A DNA stretch of 32,214 nucleotides from the NCBI GenBank assembly GCA_902490325.1, contig CABUDJ010000015.1, positions 1 to 32,214 of the forward strand. Direction: 5' to 3'. Shown in pieces: positions 14,901-22,446 of this stretch. Source of the DNA: an uncultured Collinsella sp. Lineage in GTDB: Bacteria; Actinomycetota; Coriobacteriia; Coriobacteriales; Coriobacteriaceae. Position numbers and translations under genes: made by a program. Position 1 is the stretch's first letter. Each line of letters opens with the position of its first letter. The notes beneath the pieces are model-generated. The model saw only the letters and a list, made by a program, of their open reading frames with translations, was not told where the DNA came from and made no database searches.

Positions 14901-16312
14901 TATCCGATCGCTCCTTCCATCTCGAGCTTGATCAGGTTGTTCATCTCGACGGCGTACTCCAGCGGCAGCTCCTTGGAGACCGGGTTGGCAAAGCCGTTGA
15001 CGATCATGGTACGGGCCTCTTCCTCCGAGATACCGCGGCTCATCAGGTAGAACACCTTATCGTCGCCGATGCGGCCGATGGTGGCCTCGTGGCCGATGTC
15101 GACGTTCTTGGCGCGGATGTCCATGGCGGGGATGGTGTCGGAGCGGCTCTGGTCGTCGAGCATGAGCGACTGGCAGCTCACGGTTGCCTTGGAGCCCTCG
15201 GCCTTAGGCGTGGCCACGATGGAGCTGCGGAACGTCTGGATGCCGCCGCTCTTGGAGATGCCCTTGGTCTCGACGGTTGCCGAGGTATCGGGCGCGTTGA
15301 GCACGACCTTGCAGCCGGTGTCGAGGTTCTGACCGGCGCCGGCAAAGGTGATGCCGGTAAAGCTCGAGCGGGCGCGGCGGCCGTTGAGCACGCTCATGGG
15401 GTAGAGGTAGCCCACGTGGCTGCCGAAGGAGCCGCTGATCCACTCGATGTCGCCGTCCTCGTCCACGCGCGCGCGCTTGGTGTTGAGGTTGTACATGTTC
15501 TTGGACCAGTTCTCGATGGTCGAGTAGCGCAGGTGTGCGCGTTTGCCCACAAAGAGCTCCACAGCGCCGGCGTGGAGGTTGGCAACGTTGTACTTGGGCG
15601 CGGAGCAACCCTCGATAAAGTGCAGGTCGGCATCGTCCTCGACGATGATGAGCGTGTGCTCAAACTGGCCGGCACCCTTGGCGTTGAGGCGGAAGTAGCT
15701 CTGCAGCGGGAAATCGAGCTTGGTGCCCTTGGGCACGTAGACAAACGAGCCGCCGGACCATACGGCGCCGTGCAGGGCCGCAAACTTGTGGTCGGTGGGC
15801 GGGATGAGTGTCATAAACTTCTCGTGGATGAGCGGTTCCCACTGCGGATCGTGCAGGGCTTCCTCAATACCGGAGTAGACGATGCCCATCTTGGACGCGG
15901 TGTCCTGCATGTTGTGGTAGACGAGCTCGGAGTCGTACTGCGCGCCGACACCCGCCAGGTAGCTACGCTCGGCCTCGGGGATGCCTAGGCGCTCAAAGGT
16001 GTTCTTGATGTCGTCGGGCACCGACTGCCAGTCGTGCTTTTGGTCGGTGTTGGGCTTGACGTAGGTGACGATGTTGTCCATGTCCAGGCCCTCGATGGAG
16101 GGGCCCCACGTCGGATCCGGGAAGCGGTTGAAGATTTCGAGGGACTTTAAGCGCAGGTCGAGCATCCACTGCGGCTCGTCCTTTTTGGCGCTGATCTCGC
16201 GCACGATGTCGGGCGTGATGCCGGCGTCGAGGCGCTCGAATCCCTCCTCGCCATAGGTGAAGTCGTAGAGGCTGCGGTCGATGTCCGCGACCTCGGTGCG
16301 GTTCTTGGTCAT
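14900..16312 (-). CDS. sufB: SufB Fe-S cluster scaffold protein
   Basis: A 470-residue scaffold subunit on which the nascent cluster is built, in complex with SufC and SufD. Typical SufB sequence throughout: YDFTYGEEGFERLDAG near the N-terminus, KPNTDQKHDWQSVPDDIK, GSFVYVPKGTKLDFPLQSYF, IVEDDADLHFIEGCSAPKY, EWISGSFGSH and the C-terminal SCQSLMLDDQSRSDTIPAMD with the probable acceptor cysteine. The protein has the usual length. It begins 12 nt after sufC and ends overlapping sufD, consistent with stoichiometric expression from one mRNA. Confidence 0.96.
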   Translation of the reverse strand: MTKNRTEVADIDRSLYDFTYGEEGFERLDAGITPDIVREISAKKDEPQWMLDLRLKSLEIFNRFPDPTWGPSIEGLDMDNIVTYVKPNTDQKHDWQSVPDDIKNTFERLGIPEAERSYLAGVGAQYDSELVYHNMQDTASKMGIVYSGIEEALHDPQWEPLIHEKFMTLIPPTDHKFAALHGAVWSGGSFVYVPKGTKLDFPLQSYFRLNAKGAGQFEHTLIIVEDDADLHFIEGCSAPKYNVANLHAGAVELFVGKRAHLRYSTIENWSKNMYNLNTKRARVDEDGDIEWISGSFGSHVGYLYPMSVLNGRRARSSFTGITFAGAGQNLDTGCKVVLNAPDTSATVETKGISKSGGIQTFRSSIVATPKAEGSKATVSCQSLMLDDQSRSDTIPAMDIRAKNVDIGHEATIGRIGDDKVFYLMSRGISEEEARTMIVNGFANPVSKELPLEYAVEMNNLIKLEMEGAIG

Positions 16313-16324
16313 TGCGTCGCCCCT

Positions 16325-17125
16325 TTACGCCTGCTGCTCGGCAGCGGCGGCCTCGGCCTGGGCGCGCTGCTCGGCGGCCTCGCGCTCGAAGGTCTCAAAA
16401 CCGTTCTTGTCGATCCAGGGGATGAGCGAGGCGTCGTCCTCGCGCACGATGTGGCCCTTGACCATAACGTGGACGCGGTCGACATCCAGGTGCTCCAAGA
16501 TGCGCGTGTTGTGTGTGATGATGAGCATGGAGCCGTCGCAGCTCTTGCGGTAGGCGTCCATGCCGTGGCTGACGGTGGACAGGGCGTCGACGTCTAGGCC
16601 CGAGTCGGTCTCGTCGAGGATGGCGAGCTTGGGCTGCAGCAACAGGAGCTGGAGCATCTCGACCTTCTTCTTCTCGCCGCCCGAGAAGCCCACGCCCAGC
16701 TCGCGGTTGAGGTAGGCGGTATCCATGTTGAGCTCTGCCGCGAGCTCCTTGACGCGACGGCGGAACTCCTTGCCCTTCATCTCCAGGCCGGGGCGGCCGG
16801 CGATGCTGGCGCGCAAAAAGCTCGACAGCGGCACGCCCGGAATCTCGACCGGGGCCTGGAAGCTCAGGAACAGGCCGGCGCGCGAGCGCTTGTCGGTGGT
16901 GAGTTCAGTGATGTCCTGGCCGTCAAAGACGATGCGGCCGTCGTTGACCGTGTAAACGGGGTCGCCCATGACCAGGTGGCCGAGGGTGGACTTGCCGGCG
17001 CCGTTGGGTCCCATCAGAACGTGGGTCTCGCCGGCGGCGACGTTGAGGTTGACGTTGTGGAGGATGGTCTTCTCGTCCACGGAGGCGGTCAGACCTTCGA
17101 TGGAAAGCAGCGGATTTGCGCTCAT
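16325..17125 (-). CDS. sufC: SufC ABC-type ATPase
   Basis: A 266-residue ATPase subunit of the SufBC2D complex. Walker A GPNGAGKST (39-47), Q-loop FLSFQAP (86-92), signature FSGGEKKKVEM (147-157), Walker B LAILDETDSGLD (167-178; catalytic Glu172) and the H-loop TH (H205) are all intact. The extreme C-terminus is an Ala/Gln/Glu-rich tail absent from short SufC proteins. The ATG at 17125 is used because GAGAGGGAC lies upstream; an earlier in-frame ATG at 17155 would fall inside the direct repeat of the promoter region. First gene of the suf operon. Confidence 0.95.
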   Translation of the reverse strand: MSANPLLSIEGLTASVDEKTILHNVNLNVAAGETHVLMGPNGAGKSTLGHLVMGDPVYTVNDGRIVFDGQDITELTTDKRSRAGLFLSFQAPVEIPGVPLSSFLRASIAGRPGLEMKGKEFRRRVKELAAELNMDTAYLNRELGVGFSGGEKKKVEMLQLLLLQPKLAILDETDSGLDVDALSTVSHGMDAYRKSCDGSMLIITHNTRILEHLDVDRVHVMVKGHIVREDDASLIPWIDKNGFETFEREAAEQRAQAEAAAAEQQA

Positions 17126-17144
17126 GCTGTCCCTCTCTGTATAT

Positions 17145-17164
17145 GGTGTACTCATAGGTGTACT
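17145..17164. promoter_or_regulatory. Direct repeat in the sufC leader (candidate operator)
   Basis: GGTGTACT occurs at 17145-17152 and 17157-17164 (plus strand) with 4 nt between, a 12-bp period, between the candidate promoter and the sufC start. It may be a binding site for the divergently encoded Rrf2 regulator; this is inference from position. Confidence 0.45.
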
Positions 17165-17189
17165 AAACCCTAGGAATCTTCTCGGAATA

Positions 17190-17217
17190 AAGTTACTATG
17201 GGTTCGGCGTTAGTCAA
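17190..17217 (-). promoter_or_regulatory. Candidate suf operon promoter
   Basis: On the minus strand, TTGACT (plus 17212-17217, 5/6) and TAACTT (plus 17190-17195, weak) are separated by 16 nt. This leaves a leader of about 60 nt that contains the GGTGTACT repeats. Confidence 0.45.
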
Positions 17218-17254
17218 GGGAAAACCCGACTAATCCACTCGACTTTTTAGATGT

Positions 17255-17326
17255 GGGACATAATAATCAGGCTTGTTTGCCCCGCGTGCATAAGATTTGG
17301 GACAAACAAGCCTGGTATTTTGTCTC
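17255..17326. repeat. Head-to-head pair of REP-like palindromes (B1 and B2)
   Basis: B1 (17255-17283) and B2 (17299-17326) are imperfect inverted copies of one element. Their shared core is CAGGCTTGTTTG (17268-17279) against CAAACAAGCCTG (17303-17314), a perfect 12-bp inverted repeat. Each unit is itself a GGGACA...TGYCCC-like palindrome. B2 has AAGATTTGGGACAA, identical to copy A at 11863-11876. The pair lies between the suf promoter and the Rrf2 gene, ending 22 nt before its start. Confidence 0.75.
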
Positions 17327-17347
17327 GGCTACGATGAGAGGGTAGGT

Positions 17348-17779
17348 ATGCTCATTTCTTCCAAGGGCCGCTATGCCCTCCGGCTGATGATCTATATCGC
17401 GGCGCTGGGCGACGCCGAGGGCAAGATTGCCTTGCGCGAGGTTGCCGACCGTGAGCATATCTCACAAAAGTATTTGGAGCAGCTGGTTCGTCCGCTTATG
17501 AAGGCGGGCCTGCTTAAGAGCGTGCGCGGCAAGGGCGGCGGCTACATGATGGCCAAGGATCCAGCCGAGGTGCGTGCCGGCGACGTCCTGCGCGCCGTCG
17601 AGGGCAGCACGGCGCCCGTGGCGTGCGACGGCATCGACAACAGCTGCACCCGCAGCGATTTGTGCTCGACCGTCAAGTTCTGGCGCGGCCTGGACGACGT
17701 GATCGAAAAGTACGTCGACGGCGTGACGTTGGCCGACCTGGCCGCCGTCCCCGAAATCAACTTTGACATTAAGCTGTAG
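17348..17779 (+). CDS. Rrf2 family transcriptional regulator (IscR/SufR-type)
   Basis: A 143-residue winged-helix regulator. The Rrf2 start LISSKGRYALRLMIYIA and the HTH with wing (LREVADREHISQKYLEQLVR, then VRGKGGGYMMAKDP) are clear. Three cysteines, C93-x6-C100-x5-C106, sit where IscR binds its [2Fe-2S] cluster (x5/x5 in E. coli), so it probably senses Fe-S status and controls the divergent suf operon. The ATG at 17348 has GAGAGGGTAGG upstream; the earlier open frame from 17297 is inside repeat B2. The gene is followed within 8 nt by mntA, so all three plus-strand genes may share a transcript. It could be named iscR or sufR, but this lineage has no agreed name. Confidence 0.92.
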   Translation: MLISSKGRYALRLMIYIAALGDAEGKIALREVADREHISQKYLEQLVRPLMKAGLLKSVRGKGGGYMMAKDPAEVRAGDVLRAVEGSTAPVACDGIDNSCTRSDLCSTVKFWRGLDDVIEKYVDGVTLADLAAVPEINFDIKL

Positions 17780-17787
17780 GGGTGCAA

Positions 17788-18075
17788 ATGGCATCTCTCG
17801 ACAAGGTGTACAAGCAAATCGAAGTTTTTGCTCGGGAATGTGACGCCGAGAAGGTCGTGTTGTTTGGTTCTCGTGCTCGAGGCGACAACTTGCCCAAGAG
17901 CGATATTGACATCGCCGTAGCAGGTTGCCGGGATTTCGGCCGTTTCTCATATTTGATCGAGGAACATCTTGATACTCTTTTAGATGTAGATGTCGTCAAT
18001 CTCGACGAGTCCCTATCGCAGCAATTGCTCGATGAGATTGCCAAGGATGGTGTGATTCTGTATGAAAAAATATGA
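17788..18075 (+). CDS. mntA: MntA-type minimal nucleotidyltransferase (antitoxin)
   Basis: A 95-residue minimal nucleotidyltransferase of the HI0073/MNT type. The catalytic signature GSRARGDNLPKSDIDIAV (27-44) has the G-S pair and the D39-x-D41 metal-binding aspartates. In characterised MntA-HepT pairs the MNT protein adenylylates a tyrosine of the HEPN toxin and so silences it. It begins 8 nt after the Rrf2 gene (ATG 17788 after AGGGG; a GTG 6 nt earlier is possible) and its end overlaps the next gene by 14 nt, the normal arrangement for such a pair. Confidence 0.9.
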   Translation: MASLDKVYKQIEVFARECDAEKVVLFGSRARGDNLPKSDIDIAVAGCRDFGRFSYLIEEHLDTLLDVDVVNLDESLSQQLLDEIAKDGVILYEKI

Positions 18076-18481
18076 GAACTTTGTTAGCGCCTTGGCGAAT
18101 CTTGAGGATGCGCCCAATCAGGATCTCAACAATGATTTTGTTCAGAGTGGATTGATTAATAAGTTCAATCTTCAATTTGAACTGAGCTGGAAGCTCCTTA
18201 AGCGTCTGCTCGAGTATGAGGGCGCCACGCTTGCCGCGTCGGGGTCTCCTCGTGCCATCTTGAAGGAGTCCTACCGATTCTACGACTTTATTGATGAGGC
18301 AGCCTGGCTGGATATGCTCAGAGACCGCAATACGAACGTCCATATCTACGACAACAAGCTCGCTCAAGATTTGATTCAGCGCATCTTGAACGTCTATATT
18401 CCCGCTTTCTGTCAGTTGAGAGACGGGCTGACGAAACGTTACGGCGAGCTTCTGTTGGCGCCCGACGACCAGTTTGTCTAA
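18062..18481 (+). CDS. hepT: HepT-type HEPN toxin (HI0074 family)
   Basis: A 139-residue all-helical protein of the HI0074/nucleotidyltransferase substrate-binding family. The HEPN RNase motif R-x4-H is present as RNTNVHIY (R89, H94), with Tyr96 two residues later at the place AMPylated by MntA in known systems. FELSWKLLKRLLEYEG (39-54) and SPRAILKESYRFYDFID (62-78) are typical family helices. It is translationally coupled to mntA by a 14-nt overlap. In the best-studied pair the toxin gene comes first; here the antitoxin does. The residues needed for toxicity appear intact, so the pair looks functional. Confidence 0.9.
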   Translation: MKKYENFVSALANLEDAPNQDLNNDFVQSGLINKFNLQFELSWKLLKRLLEYEGATLAASGSPRAILKESYRFYDFIDEAAWLDMLRDRNTNVHIYDNKLAQDLIQRILNVYIPAFCQLRDGLTKRYGELLLAPDDQFV

Positions 18482-18523
18482 TTCCTTAAGATTTCGCGGA
18501 GGGTTGTTGCCGTTTACCGAGGG

Positions 18524-18539
18524 GTTGTTGTGCAACAAC
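18524..18539. promoter_or_regulatory. Dyad upstream of the surface protein gene
   Basis: GTTGTTG-TG-CAACAAC, a 7-bp dyad 69 nt before the start at 18609. The 12-mer TTGTTGTGCAAC recurs at 20489-20500, before the AAA-like gene. A weak promoter (TTGTGC, 17 nt, AATACT) overlaps the right half of the dyad. It could be an operator; a hairpin is unlikely with a 2-nt loop. Confidence 0.35.
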
Positions 18540-18608
18540 GGACGAGCTGCAATACTGATTCTATCTTTGCAAACTGCACTTTAACTACACCAATGCAGGG
18601 AGGATCTT

Positions 18609-20423
18609 ATGCAGCCCAAGCATTCTGCTATTGTCGCGGGTCTGACGCTGGCGCTTTCGTTTGGCGCCGTTTCCGCGCCGGCACCCGCCGCTGCCGAGGA
18701 GCCCACGCCGGGCGTTGCCTCGGATGCCACCGATATCGATAAGGGCCTTTACACCCAACAGTCCTTCTCGGGCGTGCTGAGGTCGGTCCAGGGTGTCTCG
18801 TTTGTCAACGTGACTCCCGAGATGAAGTACTTTACCAAGTACGAGAGCCATGGCAACTATAACCAGGGCTTTTCGTATGGTGACGGCTACAACGCGCTGG
18901 GTTATTACCAGTTCGACCGTCGTAGGTCGCTCATCCCGTTTATGAAGCAGGCCTACAACTACAACCCCGAAAAATACAGCATGCTCAAGGATGCGATTGA
19001 TCGCGGCAGCGAGATTTCCAACACGAGCAATGCCATGTACGAGAACGGCCAGCCCACCGAGTTGGGCCGTATTGCGCAGGAGGCCTTCCAGGGCGCTTAT
19101 AACATCGACCCTGCTGAGTTTTCGGCTCTGCAGGATGCGTATGCGTACAACTCGTACTATGCGGTGACCGAGGCGTGGCTCAAGAGCGGCCTTGGTATTG
19201 ATATTTCGGGCCGTGCCGATTGCGTCAAGGGCATGGTGTGGAGCATCACCAACATGTGTGGCACCGGTGGCTGCAGGGACTTCTTCCGCTGGGCGAATCT
19301 TTCTAATGATATGACTGACCGTGAGTTTGTGACGGCGCTCTCCAATAGCGTGGTCAACAATGTCGCCACCAAGTATTCGAGCCAGCCCCAGTATCATGAG
19401 GGCTGGAAGAACCGTTATAAGAATGAGCTGAAGGACTGCTTGGCTTATATCGCCGAGGATGAGGCTGCCGCTGCGACGCCCGTGCAGCCCGAGCCTACGC
19501 CGGCGCCCTCGCCGACACCTGATTCGAATGACGGCTCGAGTGACGATGCCAACGATGACAGGATGGATGCGCCCTCGACCGATGCTGACGGTAATGGCTC
19601 TGCTGGTGGCACTACCAACGACGGCTCTACCTCGAACGGCTCCAATTCGAACGGCTCTGCTGCGGGCGATTCGTCTTCAAGCTCTGCCGGCAATACGGAC
19701 AGCGACGCTTCTGGTTCGACCGACGCTGACACCTCTAACTCATCCACCGGCTCGAGCGATTCGTCCGTTGACACCGGCTCTAACAACGGCTCCGGCTCTG
19801 ACGCAACCCCTGATTCCGATGCTTCCAAGGACGACTCGAATAAGGCGCCGGACGCTCCCGTTGCTTCGCCGGACAAGAAGCCTTCTTTCTCCGAGCAGCT
19901 TGGTTCTACGCTGGGTTCTTCGCTGATGGCTGGCGTCAATAACGGCTCGGCCCAGAACAAGGACAACTCTGATCAGGCTTCCACGGAAAAGACCGAAGCC
20001 GCAAAGGGCGACTCCAAGGATAAGGCTTCCGAGAAGGTTGAATCCGATAAGGGTTCTAGCTCTGATGAGAAGGACGACAAGTCCGCTCAGAAGAAGGACG
20101 AGGACAAGAAGTCTGAATCTGAGGAGAAGGACAAGAACAAGGACAAGACCGAGGACGGAAAGCAGCAGGGCGAGGACAGCAGTAAGGGCAACACCGACAA
20201 CCAGAACCAAGAGCAAAATGACTCCAAGACGGTGACCACTACAACCACCACTACAACGACTAAGACTTCGGGCGGTAACATGCCCAAGACGGGCGACCTT
20301 ATCGTTATGGCGAGCCTTGCCAGCGCGAGCTTGGCCACGCTGGGCGCTACGTCTATCGTAAGTGGTAAGCATAAGCTCGATCAGCAGAAGAAGGCTTCTG
20401 GGGAGGACGACTCGGGGGAGTAG
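18609..20423 (+). CDS. Secreted, Ser/Asp-rich, sortase-anchored surface protein with lysozyme-like domain
   Basis: A 604-residue protein. It has a signal peptide (about 1-29; basic start, hydrophobic GLTLALSFGAVSA, cleavage near AAAE), a folded domain at about 65-290, a long disordered stalk at about 290-540 (Ser/Asp/Asn/Gly-rich, then Lys/Asp/Glu-rich), a Thr run and a cell-wall sorting signal. That signal is MPKTG (558-562), a hydrophobic stretch and a basic segment, with an unusually long hydrophilic tail. In the folded domain, KYESHGNYN (E79) followed by YNALGYYQFDRR resembles the catalytic-Glu region of lysozyme/VgrG-C-like muramidases (E-S-x-G-N and YG-x-YQ), but this is a motif-level guess. 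CVKGMVWSITNMCGTGGC suggests a disulfide. GGGAGGA lies 5 nt before the ATG. Monocistronic, with its own terminator. Confidence 0.85.
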   Translation: MQPKHSAIVAGLTLALSFGAVSAPAPAAAEEPTPGVASDATDIDKGLYTQQSFSGVLRSVQGVSFVNVTPEMKYFTKYESHGNYNQGFSYGDGYNALGYYQFDRRRSLIPFMKQAYNYNPEKYSMLKDAIDRGSEISNTSNAMYENGQPTELGRIAQEAFQGAYNIDPAEFSALQDAYAYNSYYAVTEAWLKSGLGIDISGRADCVKGMVWSITNMCGTGGCRDFFRWANLSNDMTDREFVTALSNSVVNNVATKYSSQPQYHEGWKNRYKNELKDCLAYIAEDEAAAATPVQPEPTPAPSPTPDSNDGSSDDANDDRMDAPSTDADGNGSAGGTTNDGSTSNGSNSNGSAAGDSSSSSAGNTDSDASGSTDADTSNSSTGSSDSSVDTGSNNGSGSDATPDSDASKDDSNKAPDAPVASPDKKPSFSEQLGSTLGSSLMAGVNNGSAQNKDNSDQASTEKTEAAKGDSKDKASEKVESDKGSSSDEKDDKSAQKKDEDKKSESEEKDKNKDKTEDGKQQGEDSSKGNTDNQNQEQNDSKTVTTTTTTTTTKTSGGNMPKTGDLIVMASLASASLATLGATSIVSGKHKLDQQKKASGEDDSGE

Positions 20424-20455
20424 GCTCTCAGTTGCCAGATAACTAAATAGTCGGG

Positions 20456-20490
20456 ACGGGGTCCGGTGCGAATGTATCGGGCCCCGTTTT
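20456..20490 (+). terminator. Terminator after the surface protein gene
   Basis: ACGGGGTCCG (20456-20465) pairs with CGGGCCCCGT (20478-20487) over 10 bp with one wobble; 12-nt loop, T run at the end. Confidence 0.8.
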
Positions 20491-20625
20491 GTTGTGCAAC
20501 GATTAATTGTGCCCCCTCACACCTCTTGTTACTACCGTTGCCCGATATGTTTGCGCGGCGACATCGGTACATGCGATGCGGTCATTACAATTGGCATCGT
20601 GCTGCGATTTAGGGGGAACGTTTTG

Positions 20626-22422
20626 GTGTCTGAACAGGCAAATGTTGATTGTGCTGCTGGCTTTGGCGTGCGTTTGATCGGCTGTGCCGACGATGCGGCT
20701 TTGCCCATTGGCATGCACGACTATGCGGAGGCTCTTGGTTGCTGCACGCTGGTCGACAAGACCATGTTTATTGCCGATGTGTTGGACTGCGACGCGTCCG
20801 TTGTGGTGTGCTGTCGACCCGAGGGTTTTGGCAAAAGCATGAACTTGTCGACGCTCAGGGCTTTTCTGGAGCGTCCAGCGGTTGGTCGCGCTGATCAGCG
20901 TTTGTTTGCCAATGCTCAGATTTGGGATGCAGACGGTGGGCGCTATCGGGATGAATATGCTTGCTATCCGGTGATATCGCTGGACTTTTCTGGCGCTGCG
21001 AGGCGTGGTGCCGCTATTGCCGACGTCGTGCGCGATGCCCTTTCGGGCGAGTGCGCTCGCTTGTTGGCGCTCTTGGAGGCTCCTGATTTAGCTCGAGATA
21101 AGGTGCGTCACATCGAACGTGTTGCGCGTGGCGTGGCGAGCGCGGACGAGGTTGACTCGGTGCTCGGTGTGCTCATTGAGCTGCTGGAGATGGCCTGCGA
21201 TGAGCAGGTTGTATTGCTCGTTGATGGGTACGATGCGGCGTGGTCTCGCCGTGCGAGCGCGAGGGACGCTTCCGACGCCGATCCGGCAGGGCTATTCGAT
21301 CGCGTGCTGTTCGACGCCATTGCCACTGCGCGCGATTCGTTGCGGCTGACGTGTCTGATGGGGGAGTGTCCCGGTCCTGCCGAAGCGGCGCTTTCTTCGC
21401 GCAGTTGTTCGTATTGTCTGTCGACGCCGCTTTCGACGTGGTGTGACCGATGTTTCGGCTTTTCGGATGCCGAGGTCCAGGCTCTGTTGAATCATGCTGG
21501 GCGCGAGGAATACCTTGATGATGCGCGTGAATGGCTCGAGGGATATCGGTTTGGCAGGGTCTATTGTTCGAGTCCAGAGCGTGTGATCGGTTTTCTGGGC
21601 CGAGGCTGCACGGCGCCTGTGCGTGCCGATCTGTATGGATATGCCGATTGCCTGAGTAGGGTAGTTGCCGGGTGGAATCTCGACCGTCTTTCGGTCTTGT
21701 TCGATTTGCTCGAGGCCCATGGGTGCGCTGAGGTCCCGCTTTGTTTGGGCACTGCAGAGCCAGATGTCTCGCCTGACGATGGCATGTGGACAGCGCTATA
21801 TCTGTCCGGTTTTCTCACGACGGATATGACTGAGGAGCCAGAGCATGGCGATCGCCTCCGTGCTTTGCGAGTGCCCAATAAAGAGCTTCGCCAGGCCTTG
21901 CGTCTAGTGATTGTTGAGTGGTTTGAGTGCGCTGCCGAAGACATTCGGGACGTCGATGCGTTTCGCGACGGGCTGTGCCGTGGGAACGAGGATACCGTGA
22001 GGCGGGCGCTAAGCCGCATCCTGGGGGATGCGGGAATCGGTGAGACCGACCCAGATAAGCCGCTGCCATATCATCTGTTCTTGCAGGGGCTCTGCTTTGG
22101 CTTGCCAGGCTATGCCAATCCTGCTTCGAGGCGAAAGTGTGGCGCGGGTCGCTGGGACATCCAAGTTTTCCCTGCGGGCGCTGTGTTCGACGTAGCTGAC
22201 ACGATCGGCATGCTGGACGAGCGCCCGCTGATAACGATCAACATGATGTATGACCCCGGTGTGGATGCGCTGGGCCTGGAATTGCTGGCCGTGCAGGCGC
22301 TGCTCGACATAGAGCGCGACGGCATCGACGAAATCCGTGTGCCGCGACCCGGCGTTGGCCGCATGCGCTGGGGGTTTGGGTTTGATGGACAGCATGTGGC
22401 TACGGTGTACCAGCGGCTTTAA
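20626..22422 (+). CDS. Divergent AAA-ATPase-like / PDDEXK-like protein
   Basis: About 598 residues from a GTG at 20626 (AGGGGG 9 nt upstream; the frame is open to 20494 but that part overlaps the terminator edge). The layout matches the family with an N-terminal AAA-ATPase_like and a C-terminal PDDEXK_9 nuclease-like domain: MHDYAEA, VDKTMFIADVLD, then Walker A PEGFGKS (65-71) where RRFGKS is usual; EWLEGYRFGRVYCSSPERVI; and a C-terminal YHLFLQGLCFGLPG plus GRWDIQVFP. Two active-site features look lost. The Walker B LIDEYD reads LVDGYD (200-203), and the expected E-x-K strand of the nuclease reads ITINMMYD. Rich in Cys (12 in the first 200 residues or so). The family is abundant in gut bacteria and its role is unknown; this copy may be a degenerate or repurposed member. 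Confidence 0.75.
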   Translation: MSEQANVDCAAGFGVRLIGCADDAALPIGMHDYAEALGCCTLVDKTMFIADVLDCDASVVVCCRPEGFGKSMNLSTLRAFLERPAVGRADQRLFANAQIWDADGGRYRDEYACYPVISLDFSGAARRGAAIADVVRDALSGECARLLALLEAPDLARDKVRHIERVARGVASADEVDSVLGVLIELLEMACDEQVVLLVDGYDAAWSRRASARDASDADPAGLFDRVLFDAIATARDSLRLTCLMGECPGPAEAALSSRSCSYCLSTPLSTWCDRCFGFSDAEVQALLNHAGREEYLDDAREWLEGYRFGRVYCSSPERVIGFLGRGCTAPVRADLYGYADCLSRVVAGWNLDRLSVLFDLLEAHGCAEVPLCLGTAEPDVSPDDGMWTALYLSGFLTTDMTEEPEHGDRLRALRVPNKELRQALRLVIVEWFECAAEDIRDVDAFRDGLCRGNEDTVRRALSRILGDAGIGETDPDKPLPYHLFLQGLCFGLPGYANPASRRKCGAGRWDIQVFPAGAVFDVADTIGMLDERPLITINMMYDPGVDALGLELLAVQALLDIERDGIDEIRVPRPGVGRMRWGFGFDGQHVATVYQRL

Positions 22423-22446
22423 GAGCTGAGGTGTTTCCGGATTCCG

